Source: Bacteroidota bacterium
Lineage (GTDB): Bacteria > Bacteroidota > Bacteroidia > AKYH767-A > 2013-40CM-41-45
Reading direction: 5' to 3'
Assembly (NCBI GenBank): GCA_016720935.1
Contig: JADKJP010000006.1
Span: 1,240,001 to 1,304,000, forward strand
DNA: 64,000 bases
The notes under the pieces are model-generated. The model was given only the letters and a program-made list of their open reading frames with translations. It ran no database searches and was not told where the DNA came from. How positions within the stretch are numbered: position 1 is the first letter of the stretch; each line of letters opens with the position of its first letter. A program made the translations under genes and the position numbers. Below are positions 36,418 through 44,813 of the stretch, piece by piece.

Positions 36418-37902
36418 ATGCAGGAAATGACGGTGGCAACAAAATTCAGATTTAAAAGTTCCTTCATTGCAATCAAATGCAATTTGAAACTCATTTTTTT
36501 ATTTAGCTGTTGCCTGATTTTGCAATTTACCAATTACACTCAGGCTCAAACCATTTCCAAAAAAGACACCAGCGAAATTCGGTTTGTTAATTCTCGAAAA
36601 TTCTATATATATAAAGTAGGGAAAGGCGAAACACTATTTTCCATTTCCCAGAAATTCAAAATTCCACAAGAAGAAATTCATCAGTTTAATCCCGATCTTG
36701 TGAAAGATGGATTAAAAGTGAAAATGAAATTGTGGATCCCTGCGTACAGTTGGATAAAAAAGGAAGAACAAAAGGAAGAAACTAAAAATGCAGAGGAAGT
36801 TCAACCCAAACACAAAGAATTCAATTTGTCATTTTTTACCAAATTGAATCTTGATCGTATTTACTTACCTGGTGAACCTCACGATTCTTCCTATATCGCT
36901 GAACCATTGGAAAAGGAAATCGAAACCAATCTCCAGTTTTATCAGGGCATGCAAAGTGCGCTTGTAAGACTTAAAGGTTTGGGCATGAAAGCCAGACTTG
37001 CAATTTATGATACGGGAGAAGACAGCTCTCGTTTGAATAAATTACTTTTCAGGCAGGAACTTATGGATGAAAACTTGTTACTGACAAATTTGGGGAATTC
37101 TGAACTTCGTAAATTGAACGACTATTCTTTAAAGCATGAAGTTCCATTTATGGTTTCTGGAATTAATGTGACGGATTTTGTGCGTATGAATCCCAAAGCA
37201 ATTGCATTGTATCCGTCATCACTTTTGCAGTGCAGGATGACCGGTTCGAAAGCAGCGGATCTTTTTCCTGCATCGAATTGTATTGTTGTAAAGACGGTAC
37301 AGGCAAAAGAAACAGAGCGATCTGCTATCTTTCGTCAGGGTTTTCTGGAAAATAATCCTGATGCAAAAGTCCGTTTTGCGGATTATGGAAAATTGGGTTT
37401 CAAGGGAATTCAGGATAGCTTGTCCAAAGGAAAAAAGAATGTGATTTTTATTCCTTCTTCCAACGAAGACATGATTTCCACAATTTTTAATTCATTGAAA
37501 GAGCTTACAGCGGATTATCAGTTAACAGTAGTTGGTCTGCCTACATGGCAATATTTTGAAACAATCGATCCTGCGCTTTTTGATACTTTTCATGTGGTAT
37601 TATTCAATGCCGGATTTGTGGATTATAAAGAAACTGAAATCGAACAATTCAGAAGGTATTACCGCGACACTTACAATACCGAACCCGGAGAAGCAGCATT
37701 CCAGGGTTATGATGCGATGTTTGTTGCCGGCTTATTGTATCTGAGGAAAGATCTCGATCATCCGGATGACAAGAATGCCAAATTGATCAATGGTCTGTAT
37801 TCAGATTATTTGTTTTCTAAGACTGAAAATGGTCAGTGCGTGGAAAATAAAATACTTCATTTTCTTCAATTCAGAAATTTTCTTCCGGAACTTATCAAAT
37901 AG
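36418..37902 (+). CDS. LysM domain protein with periplasmic-binding-like C-terminal domain
   Basis: A signal peptide (LIFLFSCCLILQFTNYTQAQ) is followed by one LysM domain at ~60-110 (YKVGKGETLFSISQKFKIPQ ... LKVKMKLWIP), which binds peptidoglycan. A Lys/Glu-rich linker leads to a ~340-residue domain resembling type I periplasmic binding proteins (FYQGMQSALVRLKGLGMKA, AIALYPSS, VIFIPSSNEDMISTIFNSLK, TYNTEPGEAAFQGYDAMFVA). Such LysM plus PBP1 proteins are common in Bacteroidota; no ligand is established. It is probably periplasmic and wall-attached. It follows guaA closely, and hemF follows after 84 bases. Confidence 0.8.
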   Translation: MQEMTVATKFRFKSSFIAIKCNLKLIFLFSCCLILQFTNYTQAQTISKKDTSEIRFVNSRKFYIYKVGKGETLFSISQKFKIPQEEIHQFNPDLVKDGLKVKMKLWIPAYSWIKKEEQKEETKNAEEVQPKHKEFNLSFFTKLNLDRIYLPGEPHDSSYIAEPLEKEIETNLQFYQGMQSALVRLKGLGMKARLAIYDTGEDSSRLNKLLFRQELMDENLLLTNLGNSELRKLNDYSLKHEVPFMVSGINVTDFVRMNPKAIALYPSSLLQCRMTGSKAADLFPASNCIVVKTVQAKETERSAIFRQGFLENNPDAKVRFADYGKLGFKGIQDSLSKGKKNVIFIPSSNEDMISTIFNSLKELTADYQLTVVGLPTWQYFETIDPALFDTFHVVLFNAGFVDYKETEIEQFRRYYRDTYNTEPGEAAFQGYDAMFVAGLLYLRKDLDHPDDKNAKLINGLYSDYLFSKTENGQCVENKILHFLQFRNFLPELIK

Positions 37903-37986
37903 TTTTTGTAACTTCTGTTTTACGTTGTCTCCATTTCGGATCTCAGATTCTTCATTTCCGTAATTTCATATTTCAACTCATCCGTC

Positions 37987-38916
37987 ATGATCAGCAACGA
38001 TGCAAAAGAAATTTCAACCTGGTTCAGGGATCTTCAACTAAGGATAACATCAGCTCTTGAGGAGGCTGATGGTCATGCAAAATTCCGAGAAGATTCCTGG
38101 CAGCGGCCCGGTGGTGGTGGCGGACAAACCCGGGTAATTGAAAAGGGATTGGTTATTGAAAAAGGTGGGGTTAATTTTTCGGCAGTGCATGGAAAAACAC
38201 CGGATTTTATGCGCAAGCAAACTGGTGCGGACCACATCTTGTCTGAGGAATTTTATGCCACCGGTGTTTCAATTGTCATTCATCCGGTTAATCCTTTTAT
38301 TCCTATCATCCACATGAATGTTCGTTATTTTGAAAGTAGCGATGGTGCGACATACTGGTTTGGAGGAGGAATAGACCTGACACCACATTATGTAAATCAT
38401 TCGGATGCGGAACTTTTTCACACAAGCTTAAAATCAGTCTGTGATAAGTTTGATCCGGGATATTATCCGAAATTTAAGCAGTGGGCGGATGATTATTTTT
38501 TTATTCGTCACAGAAATGAAACCCGTGGTATTGGAGGAATTTTCTTTGATCAACTGCGCGATGGAAGTGAAGCTGCTCCAAAAAAAGACCTTTGGAATTT
38601 TGTGAAGGCGGTTGGAGAAACATTTGCGCCCGTCTACACAACGATCATCGCAAGAAACAAGAAAATGGAATTCGGAGATCGTGAAAAGAAATGGCAGCAT
38701 CTTCGTCGAGGAAGATATGTTGAATTCAATTTGGTTTATGACCGTGGAACACGCTTTGGACTTGAAACGGATGGTCGTACCGAATCCATCCTGATGAGCC
38801 TGCCACCAATGGCGGAATGGATTTATGATTTTCGACCAGAGTTTGGTTCTGAAGAGCAAAAGACTCTGGAATCTTTAAAAAAAGGAATAAATTGGGTTAC
38901 CAATCGCTCCATTTAA
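37987..38916 (+). CDS. hemF: Oxygen-dependent coproporphyrinogen III oxidase
   Basis: The 309-residue length and motifs are those of HemF: FREDSWQRPGGGGGQTRVI near 37, NPFIPIIHMNVRYFE with the catalytic His-x-Asn near 115, YWFGGGIDLTPHY, ETRGIGGIFFDQL and GRYVEFNLVYDRGTRFGLET. The enzyme decarboxylates coproporphyrinogen III to protoporphyrinogen IX with O2 in haem synthesis, so the organism can live aerobically. Cytoplasmic. It is the last gene in this direction before a separate promoter for the small membrane protein. Confidence 0.97.
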   Translation: MISNDAKEISTWFRDLQLRITSALEEADGHAKFREDSWQRPGGGGGQTRVIEKGLVIEKGGVNFSAVHGKTPDFMRKQTGADHILSEEFYATGVSIVIHPVNPFIPIIHMNVRYFESSDGATYWFGGGIDLTPHYVNHSDAELFHTSLKSVCDKFDPGYYPKFKQWADDYFFIRHRNETRGIGGIFFDQLRDGSEAAPKKDLWNFVKAVGETFAPVYTTIIARNKKMEFGDREKKWQHLRRGRYVEFNLVYDRGTRFGLETDGRTESILMSLPPMAEWIYDFRPEFGSEEQKTLESLKKGINWVTNRSI

Positions 38917-38926
38917 CATAATGTTA

Positions 38927-38955
38927 TTGTATTTCAGAGAATTTTCTAATATTTG
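38927..38955 (+). promoter_or_regulatory. Promoter TTG-N18-AATATTTG
   Basis: TTG at 38927-38929, an 18-base spacer and AATATTTG at 38948-38955 (one mismatch to TAnnTTTG) lie before the 46-residue ORF, with transcription expected near 38961. This supports independent expression of that small gene. Confidence 0.6.
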
Positions 38956-38982
38956 CAGTCAAAATCAAGCCTCTATATTACT

Positions 38983-39123
38983 ATGTCACACGAACACCAT
39001 AGTTCAACAAACAACCAGGGATTCTGGTATACGTATTTTGGAAAAGGCGGTGCTGCCGCGTTTGCATTCCTCTGGATCCTTATTACGATAATTTGGATTT
39101 TCGGCGTTGTTAAATGGGGATAA
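38983..39123 (+). CDS. Small single-pass membrane protein, 46 aa
   Basis: The ORF reads MSHEHHSSTNNQGFWYTYFG, KGGAAAFAFL, then WILITIIWIFGVVKWG and TAA. The N-terminus is polar with three His; residues ~24-43 form one hydrophobic helix rich in Ile and Trp. It has its own promoter and a strong terminator 20-30 bases after the stop, so it is a complete transcription unit. I recognise no family; the size and single helix fit an accessory subunit of a membrane complex. A longer frame on the opposite strand overlaps it but lacks promoter and terminator support. Confidence 0.75.
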   Translation: MSHEHHSSTNNQGFWYTYFGKGGAAAFAFLWILITIIWIFGVVKWG

Positions 39124-39140
39124 ACTCTTCCTGTTTTTCT

Positions 39141-39178
39141 AAATAAAAAAAGCACCGGTTTTACCGGTGCTTTTTTTA
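39141..39178. terminator. Bidirectional terminator
   Basis: AGCACCGGT-TTT-ACCGGTGCT is flanked by A-rich and T7 runs. It serves the 46-residue ORF on the plus strand and the glucosaminidase gene on the minus strand. Confidence 0.92.
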
Positions 39179-39185
39179 TAATATT

Positions 39186-39842
39186 TTACTTGGATAGTTG
39201 TTTGATCTTGGCAACATAATGAACGTCTTCAGCATAATAGTTACCAAGGAATGTGAGGTAACGCTCAGTGAGTTTAAAGCACTGATCTTGCCAGAATTTA
39301 TAATCACGTACACAATCCTGCCAGTTGGCATACACTGCATAGTGGTTTTTGTTTCTGTATTTCTTTAATTCATCCTGTGATCCTTTGATAACGATGTTCT
39401 CATCCGGAAGAAAGATTCCAATCGCAGTAGTCTGACGTTTGAATGGATATCTCATTCCAAGCAGGTTATTTGTACGGGTCACCAGGTAAGAATTCAGATG
39501 TCCGGATTCAATAAGAATCTGCGCGTAGACCTGTTCCGGACAGATCACATGTTGATTGTCCAGTTCCTGACGTAATGATTCCTTTGACAACGGTTTTTCT
39601 TCCGATTTCTTTGTACGGCCATGCAGTACAGTTTGAACGGAATTACCATTTGTGAATGAAAAATCTGTTGAGCAAAGAATAAAGAAGAATACAAAGAAAT
39701 GGAATACGAATACATTGTTCCAGTAATGTGAGCGCTCAACAATTTTAGTTTCCCGCAAATAATTCTCACAGGTTTCGTTCAGGCAAAGGACTGAGTCCAT
39801 TTCCTGTCGGAAGTTTTTGGTATGACAACAGCTTGTTTTCAT
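39186..39842 (-). CDS. Glucosaminidase-domain cell-wall hydrolase-like protein
   Basis: Residues after ~110 match the glucosaminidase/FlgJ-type fold (PF01832-like): PEQVYAQILIESGHLNS with the catalytic Glu, RTNNLLGMRYPFKRQT, YAVYANWQDCVRDYKFWQDQ and a C-terminal YAEDVHYVAKIKQL. A single membrane helix (NNVFVFHFFVFFFILCSTDF) lies near residue 50, so the protein is probably anchored in the inner membrane with the enzyme domain in the periplasm. The start is set at MKTSCCHTKN; a Met 11 residues upstream is possible. It probably cleaves peptidoglycan glycan strands. Transcribed alone. Confidence 0.82.
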   Translation of the reverse strand: MKTSCCHTKNFRQEMDSVLCLNETCENYLRETKIVERSHYWNNVFVFHFFVFFFILCSTDFSFTNGNSVQTVLHGRTKKSEEKPLSKESLRQELDNQHVICPEQVYAQILIESGHLNSYLVTRTNNLLGMRYPFKRQTTAIGIFLPDENIVIKGSQDELKKYRNKNHYAVYANWQDCVRDYKFWQDQCFKLTERYLTFLGNYYAEDVHYVAKIKQLSK

Positions 39843-39875
39843 ATCTTTTGTTTTTTGAACCGTGCGAATGGTCAA

Positions 39876-40487
39876 TCAATGGCTGTGGTCTTGATGAATC
39901 AAAAATACCCCGCCAGGGACCGGTTTATAAACCTTATTTGGTGAAATGGCCCTTATTAATTGGTGAATTGATCCGGCTGCGGGGTCATTGGAAGTATTTG
40001 AATATGAGCCAGATAAATCTTTGAAATTGATCAGAAAATCAAGTTTCAGGAGAAAAAACACTGATTTATGCAGAAAAAACAAGCCTCAAAAGAGCAATTT
40101 TAAATTCAGGAAACGAACCGGATTTTATTGTTCAAAGCCTCAAATAGGACATATAGATATAGTATCGTATTGACAGACTCATAATAAGAGAATCTGTTTT
40201 GAACCTGAATTAGAATTCAGGTTTTCAATTAAAAAAAATCTTCGAAGAGATGAACAGGAGCAAAGCATGCTATTATCTGGCTAGATCAAATTAAAGAATT
40301 CACCTAACGAGGAGCGCCTTGTGCATGGATTCGCTTAACGATAATCGAAATTATAGGATCAAGAAAAAGACCTTAGTGTAAAAACGGAACAGATGTTTTG
40401 TCCTATAATTAATATTATGTTAAGTAGTAATATTGGTGATATTGAGCCCTTTACTTCGATTCCTAACCGATTTCAAGGTTCTGACCT
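39876..40487. other. Intergenic stretch of ~600 bases with one long inverted repeat
   Basis: I see no convincing gene. AACCTGAATT at 40202-40211 and AATTCAGGTT at 40214-40223 form a 10-bp perfect inverted repeat followed by TTTTC, a possible terminator or processing hairpin with no gene to its left on the plus strand. The short frames here have atypical composition. This may hold an unrecognised RNA. Confidence 0.4.
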
Positions 40488-40531
40488 CATAAAAATAATA
40501 AAGGAGCAGAATTTCGGTCCTGCTCCTTTAT
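40488..40531 (-). terminator. Intrinsic terminator of the second TPR gene
   Basis: AAAGGAGCAG...CTGCTCCTTT (40500-40529) is a 10-bp stem with a 10-base loop, followed on the minus strand by a T-rich tract. It lies about 20 bases beyond the TPR gene stop. Confidence 0.88.
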
Positions 40532-40549
40532 CATTCATTCCAATGGAAA

Positions 40550-41731
40550 TTACTTTGCCTCCAGTTGTGCTTTTACTTTGTTGTACTTTTCAGTTTCGTT
40601 GGTTCGGGCATACAGCAATTTCAGGATCTGTAAAGTTGATTTGTACAGGCTCTGGTCATCCTCTGTTTTCTTAGGATTCAGCTCAAGCGACTTTTCCAGG
40701 TATGGCGCCGCTGATCTGAATTTCTCTTCAAAGACCTTTTTTGCTTTCTCAAATTCCTCATTTGATTTCAAGGAATTTGCCGCATTCGCCTTCTCTGCTC
40801 CCTGGTTAAAATAGATGACACCAAGGTTGTAATTCGCATCCATCAGGTCCGGGTTAATTTCAATGGCTTTTTTGTAATCAGCAATTGCTTTATCCAATTC
40901 CTTTTTGCCTTCATACAATGAAGCTCTGGTAAAATAAAGATTCTCATTGTCCGGTGCACTTTCTATGGATTCATTCAGTTTGGTGATCAATTCTTCTGTT
41001 CTTCCTGTGAGGATATACAAACGAATTTCTTCATTCATCAACGATGAATTATCGTCAAACAAGGCTCTTCCTTTTGCAATGGACTCCATCGCTTTTAAAG
41101 TATCCTTGTCTTCCAGATTCAAACGGCTCATGTACAGATAAATTTTTGGATCATTAAATTTCATATCCATTAATTTCTGAACGTACAGTTTGGCCTTTTC
41201 ATTGTCTTTCGCTTTAATTGCATTAAAGTAAAGATTCTTGTAAACGATTTCCGTTGTAATATTATTTCGTTTCAGGTTATTGTCTTTATCAAGTGGCAAT
41301 ACATCCAAGACCAATTGATACAAACGACTTGCTTTGGCAGATTCACCTTTTGAATACGCTTCTATCCCTTTATTAAAAGCCCCGATACCTGCAACCCAGA
41401 CAAGTTTGTTGCAATCGTCCTTGTAATTTTCTTTGGCATCTGTTTTCAGGCAATTCAGAAAGCCGATAGTGGCTTTTTCAGCTGCATCAGGATCCAACCC
41501 GTTTGCATTGGCAGCTGAATCATTATAGATCTCCAGGTAAATTTTTCCCTGGTAATACCACATTTTCGGATTGTTCGCGGTTGATTCGTTCTGCCCTGCC
41601 ATATCAATAAACTTTTTAGCTCCCGGAAGATCTTTATTGTTTAAAGAATTGGCCGCGCTTTGCACATTGAAATTTTGTGCAAAAGTCTGAAGGGAAATAA
41701 TCGTAAACAGTAAAAGCAACTTTATTTTCAT
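40550..41731 (-). CDS. Exported TPR protein, copy 2
   Basis: A signal peptide (MKIKLLLLFTIISLQTFAQ) precedes several tetratricopeptide repeats, for example ENLYFTRASLYEGKKELDKA and NPDLMDANYNLGVIYFNQG. The C-terminal ~120 residues (AAPYLEKSLELNPK, LKLLYARTNETEKYNKVKAQ) closely match those of the TPR protein on the other side of the M16 protease gene, and the lengths are 393 and 395 residues, so the two are paralogues. TPR arrays act as protein-binding scaffolds; here in the periplasm. Partner unknown. It is 98 bases behind the protease gene. Confidence 0.85.
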   Translation of the reverse strand: MKIKLLLLFTIISLQTFAQNFNVQSAANSLNNKDLPGAKKFIDMAGQNESTANNPKMWYYQGKIYLEIYNDSAANANGLDPDAAEKATIGFLNCLKTDAKENYKDDCNKLVWVAGIGAFNKGIEAYSKGESAKASRLYQLVLDVLPLDKDNNLKRNNITTEIVYKNLYFNAIKAKDNEKAKLYVQKLMDMKFNDPKIYLYMSRLNLEDKDTLKAMESIAKGRALFDDNSSLMNEEIRLYILTGRTEELITKLNESIESAPDNENLYFTRASLYEGKKELDKAIADYKKAIEINPDLMDANYNLGVIYFNQGAEKANAANSLKSNEEFEKAKKVFEEKFRSAAPYLEKSLELNPKKTEDDQSLYKSTLQILKLLYARTNETEKYNKVKAQLEAK

Positions 41732-41829
41732 GAGTGTCTATTGTTAAATTAATTCGGTAGTTTGAAATTCATAGGAGTTTTAAATGCTGAGATAAATCAA
41801 CAATCTAAATTCTCAAATCTACAATTCAA

Positions 41830-44667
41830 CTATTCGAGATCTACGTCCTTGATTTTTCCGTATCCAAGTTTCTCCAATTTATCCTTCAATGTATATCGGT
41901 TTCCAACAACCATGATCACCATATTGTCAGGATTCAGATATTTTGCAGCAAGACTGTTCATGTCTTCTTTGGTCATGTCTTTCAGGATCTGAGCCTGTTT
42001 CACAGTAAAATCAGTTGGAAGATCATATTGTACAATTCGGGAAAGGAAGTTTGCCTTTTGAAACGGTGATTCGTAACGCAGAGCTTCACTATTCAGAATG
42101 GAATTTCTTGTGAAGGCAACTTCTTCATCGGTCAATCCTTTGGCTTTGTAGTTTTTAATTTCTTTCATGATTTCAGTAACACAGGAATCTGTGGCGGTTC
42201 TTCTCACACTGGCAGAAACGGTAAAAGTTCCTGGGTATTTCGTTGCTTGAAATCCTGAACGGATTCCATAGGTATACCCTTTTTCTTCACGAAGGTTCAG
42301 GTTCAGTCGGCTGTTGAATGCGCCACCCAATGCGAAGTTCATGACATTTGATTTGAAGAAATCACCGGTCGCGTCATAGCTTGAAGAAAGATGACCAATC
42401 ATCAATACCGATTGTGGCGCATCATCCTTGTTTGCAAAATAAATTGTTGTTGGCGCTGAAGATGTCGCTACAGAAATCTCCGGAAGTTTAACCGGTTTAG
42501 ATTCCCATTTTTCAAGGAATGACAACTTCGGAATAATTTGACTCTCGCTGATATCTCCAACAATTACCAGGCTGGCCACTGCAGGTGAATAGTATTGCTG
42601 ATAATAATTTTTCAAATCATCAATAGACAGCTTTCTGATATTTTTTTCAGTTGGGTAAGCACCAAGGACAGTATTTCCATAAATGAGATTTCTATACAAT
42701 TTATCTGCAGTTTCATCCGCTTGCTTACGTTCGTTTGCAAGAGATTCGATGTATTGTTTTTTTACACGTTTAAAATCAGCAGGATCAAAACGTGGATGCA
42801 ACAATTTTTCTTCCAGCAATTTCAATGTCGCATCAATGTTTTTGGTGAGAGATTGCACAACAACAGTTGTGTTTTCTTTGCCACCTTCAAATTGTATGCT
42901 GCTTCCCAGTTTATCCAGCTCCGCGCTGATCTGTTCTGTGGTATAGTTCTGAGTACCTTCATTCATCAAGCCGGCTGTGAATTCCGCAATTCCGGCTTTC
43001 TTGGGATCTTCAGTAAATAAAATGTTTCCACCTTTAATGGTGAGCAACATCACAACTTTTGGAGTTTGTGTTTGAGTACCAATAATTTTTAATCCGTTTT
43101 TCAATTGTTGTGAATACGATTGAGGAATCACAGGTGCCTTTGGAGCACCTGCAGCTGGTCGTTTGCTTCGGTCAAAATTATCTTTCGCTTTCACATATGT
43201 AAGTCCTTTGTATTCGGCATCATCATTTGCTTTCAGGTTCGCGTTTGGATTTACACTTTTCACGGAATCCTTTGACATCGGATCTTTCGGATAGACGTTT
43301 ACTATTGCCGCATATTTGTCTTTCACATATTTATTGAATACTCTGACAATATCTTCCTTGGTCACTTTAGTAAAACGATCCAGTTCATCTGTAAGATTGT
43401 AGGGTCTTCCTACAAAAAGTTGCCATTCTGTAAGCAAAGATGCTTTTCCCATTGTTGTGGAAATTTCATCAATGATTTCAGATTCCTTCCCGGATTTTAC
43501 ACGTTGTAATGCTTCGTCTGTAATTCCGGTAGTTTCAAATTCAGTAATAGTTTCGTGAATCTTCTTTTCCGTTTCATTGAAGTCCTTTCCAATTTCCGCG
43601 GGATTCATACTTGGATAAGCGACTACAATGATGTTCATTTCACCAGCCAGTTCACTTCCTTCATACCCTACTCCTGCCTGGATAGCTTTTTCATTTTTTA
43701 CGAAATTTTTGTAAAAAATGGAGTTATTCCCCTCCCCCATCATTTTCGCAAGCAACATCAGAGGAGCTTCATCTCTGTGAAATTTTGGAACTGTAGGATA
43801 CACCATCAGGGTCAAAGGAAGATAAACGTTATCTACATAATTTGCATATTGATCAACAGACAGGATCGGCGCTGGTACTTTAAGTTTTTTCACTTCCGGA
43901 GAAGCGGGAATAGTACTGAAATATTTATCGGCCAAAGCAATAGCATCTTTTGTATTTACATCACCGGAAATGGTCAGGATGGCGTTGTTTGGACCATACC
44001 AACGAAGGAAAAAATTCTTCAAATCATCGACTGTTACGCGGTTGAGGTCATCCACATATCCAATGACAGGCCAACTGTAAGGATGTCCGGGAGGATAAAG
44101 AATCTGATTGATTGTTTCTACAAAAGCCATTGCGTAAGGCTGGTTCTCCACATTCTGAGATTTTTCATTTTTCACTGTTGAGCGCTGAATTTCAAATTTC
44201 GCTTTTGTAACAGAATCCAGAAGAAATCCCATTCTGTCAGCTTCCAGCCACAGAGCTACTTCAAGATTATTACTTGGGATAATTTCATAATAATTCGTAA
44301 TATCTCTTTCAGTGTTACCATTCATATTTCCGCCGGCTTCACTGATAATTTTGAAATGCTCTTTATCTTTTACATGATCTGAACCTTCAAACATCATGTG
44401 TTCAAAAAAGTGTGCAAATCCTGACTTACCAATACTTTCACGGGCTGAACCAACATGATAAGTGATGCGGACAGTGACCAAAGGATTGGTGTGATCCTCG
44501 TGTACAAGAATGGTAAGACCGTTGCTGAGTTTCCATTTTTCAAATGGAATTGTCATACCGGCGCCTTGTTCCACTTTTTCAACCAATTGAGGTTGTGCCA
44601 GAACTGTACCTGCTGAGAGTACAAAGAATAGTAAGAACCAATTTGAAAGGCATTTCATGGTTTTCAT
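41830..44667 (-). CDS. M16 family zinc peptidase, fused two-half form
   Basis: A signal peptide (FLLFFVLSAGTVLAQ) leads a 945-residue protein with two M16 halves. The first is catalytic: HFFEH at 86-90 (inverted zinc motif HxxEH) with the third ligand Glu in VKNEKSQ near 168, and GHPYSWPVIGYVDDLNRVT. The second half (from ~530, LKNGLKIIGTQTQTPKVVML, GIAEFTAGLMNEG) lacks HxxEH but keeps EEKGYTYGIRSGF, the substrate-binding part seen in inactive halves. Bacterial members of this type degrade peptides in the periplasm. It lies between two paralogous TPR genes on the same strand as gyrA. Confidence 0.92.
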   Translation of the reverse strand: MKTMKCLSNWFLLFFVLSAGTVLAQPQLVEKVEQGAGMTIPFEKWKLSNGLTILVHEDHTNPLVTVRITYHVGSARESIGKSGFAHFFEHMMFEGSDHVKDKEHFKIISEAGGNMNGNTERDITNYYEIIPSNNLEVALWLEADRMGFLLDSVTKAKFEIQRSTVKNEKSQNVENQPYAMAFVETINQILYPPGHPYSWPVIGYVDDLNRVTVDDLKNFFLRWYGPNNAILTISGDVNTKDAIALADKYFSTIPASPEVKKLKVPAPILSVDQYANYVDNVYLPLTLMVYPTVPKFHRDEAPLMLLAKMMGEGNNSIFYKNFVKNEKAIQAGVGYEGSELAGEMNIIVVAYPSMNPAEIGKDFNETEKKIHETITEFETTGITDEALQRVKSGKESEIIDEISTTMGKASLLTEWQLFVGRPYNLTDELDRFTKVTKEDIVRVFNKYVKDKYAAIVNVYPKDPMSKDSVKSVNPNANLKANDDAEYKGLTYVKAKDNFDRSKRPAAGAPKAPVIPQSYSQQLKNGLKIIGTQTQTPKVVMLLTIKGGNILFTEDPKKAGIAEFTAGLMNEGTQNYTTEQISAELDKLGSSIQFEGGKENTTVVVQSLTKNIDATLKLLEEKLLHPRFDPADFKRVKKQYIESLANERKQADETADKLYRNLIYGNTVLGAYPTEKNIRKLSIDDLKNYYQQYYSPAVASLVIVGDISESQIIPKLSFLEKWESKPVKLPEISVATSSAPTTIYFANKDDAPQSVLMIGHLSSSYDATGDFFKSNVMNFALGGAFNSRLNLNLREEKGYTYGIRSGFQATKYPGTFTVSASVRRTATDSCVTEIMKEIKNYKAKGLTDEEVAFTRNSILNSEALRYESPFQKANFLSRIVQYDLPTDFTVKQAQILKDMTKEDMNSLAAKYLNPDNMVIMVVGNRYTLKDKLEKLGYGKIKDVDLE

Positions 44668-44813
44668 GTTAGCGTTTAGATGTTAGTTGGAATATTGAAT
44701 GAATGAGTTTTAGTAAAATATAGTTGGGCATGGTAAAATACACGAATCGCAAAGCAGCGACACATTTGAATCTTTCTGTTTTATTCAATTGCATACCTGA
44801 TGTGTATACCCTA

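Noticed and set aside
38973..39155. 60-residue minus-strand ORF over the 46-residue gene
   Set aside because: It runs through the terminator stem and has no promoter; the plus-strand gene has both promoter and terminator.
39988..40173. 61-residue plus-strand ORF rich in Lys
   Set aside because: Composition follows the AT-rich background and nothing supports transcription.
40250..40380. tRNA or tmRNA-like segment
   Set aside because: No acceptor stem, T-loop consensus or CCA arrangement could be found.
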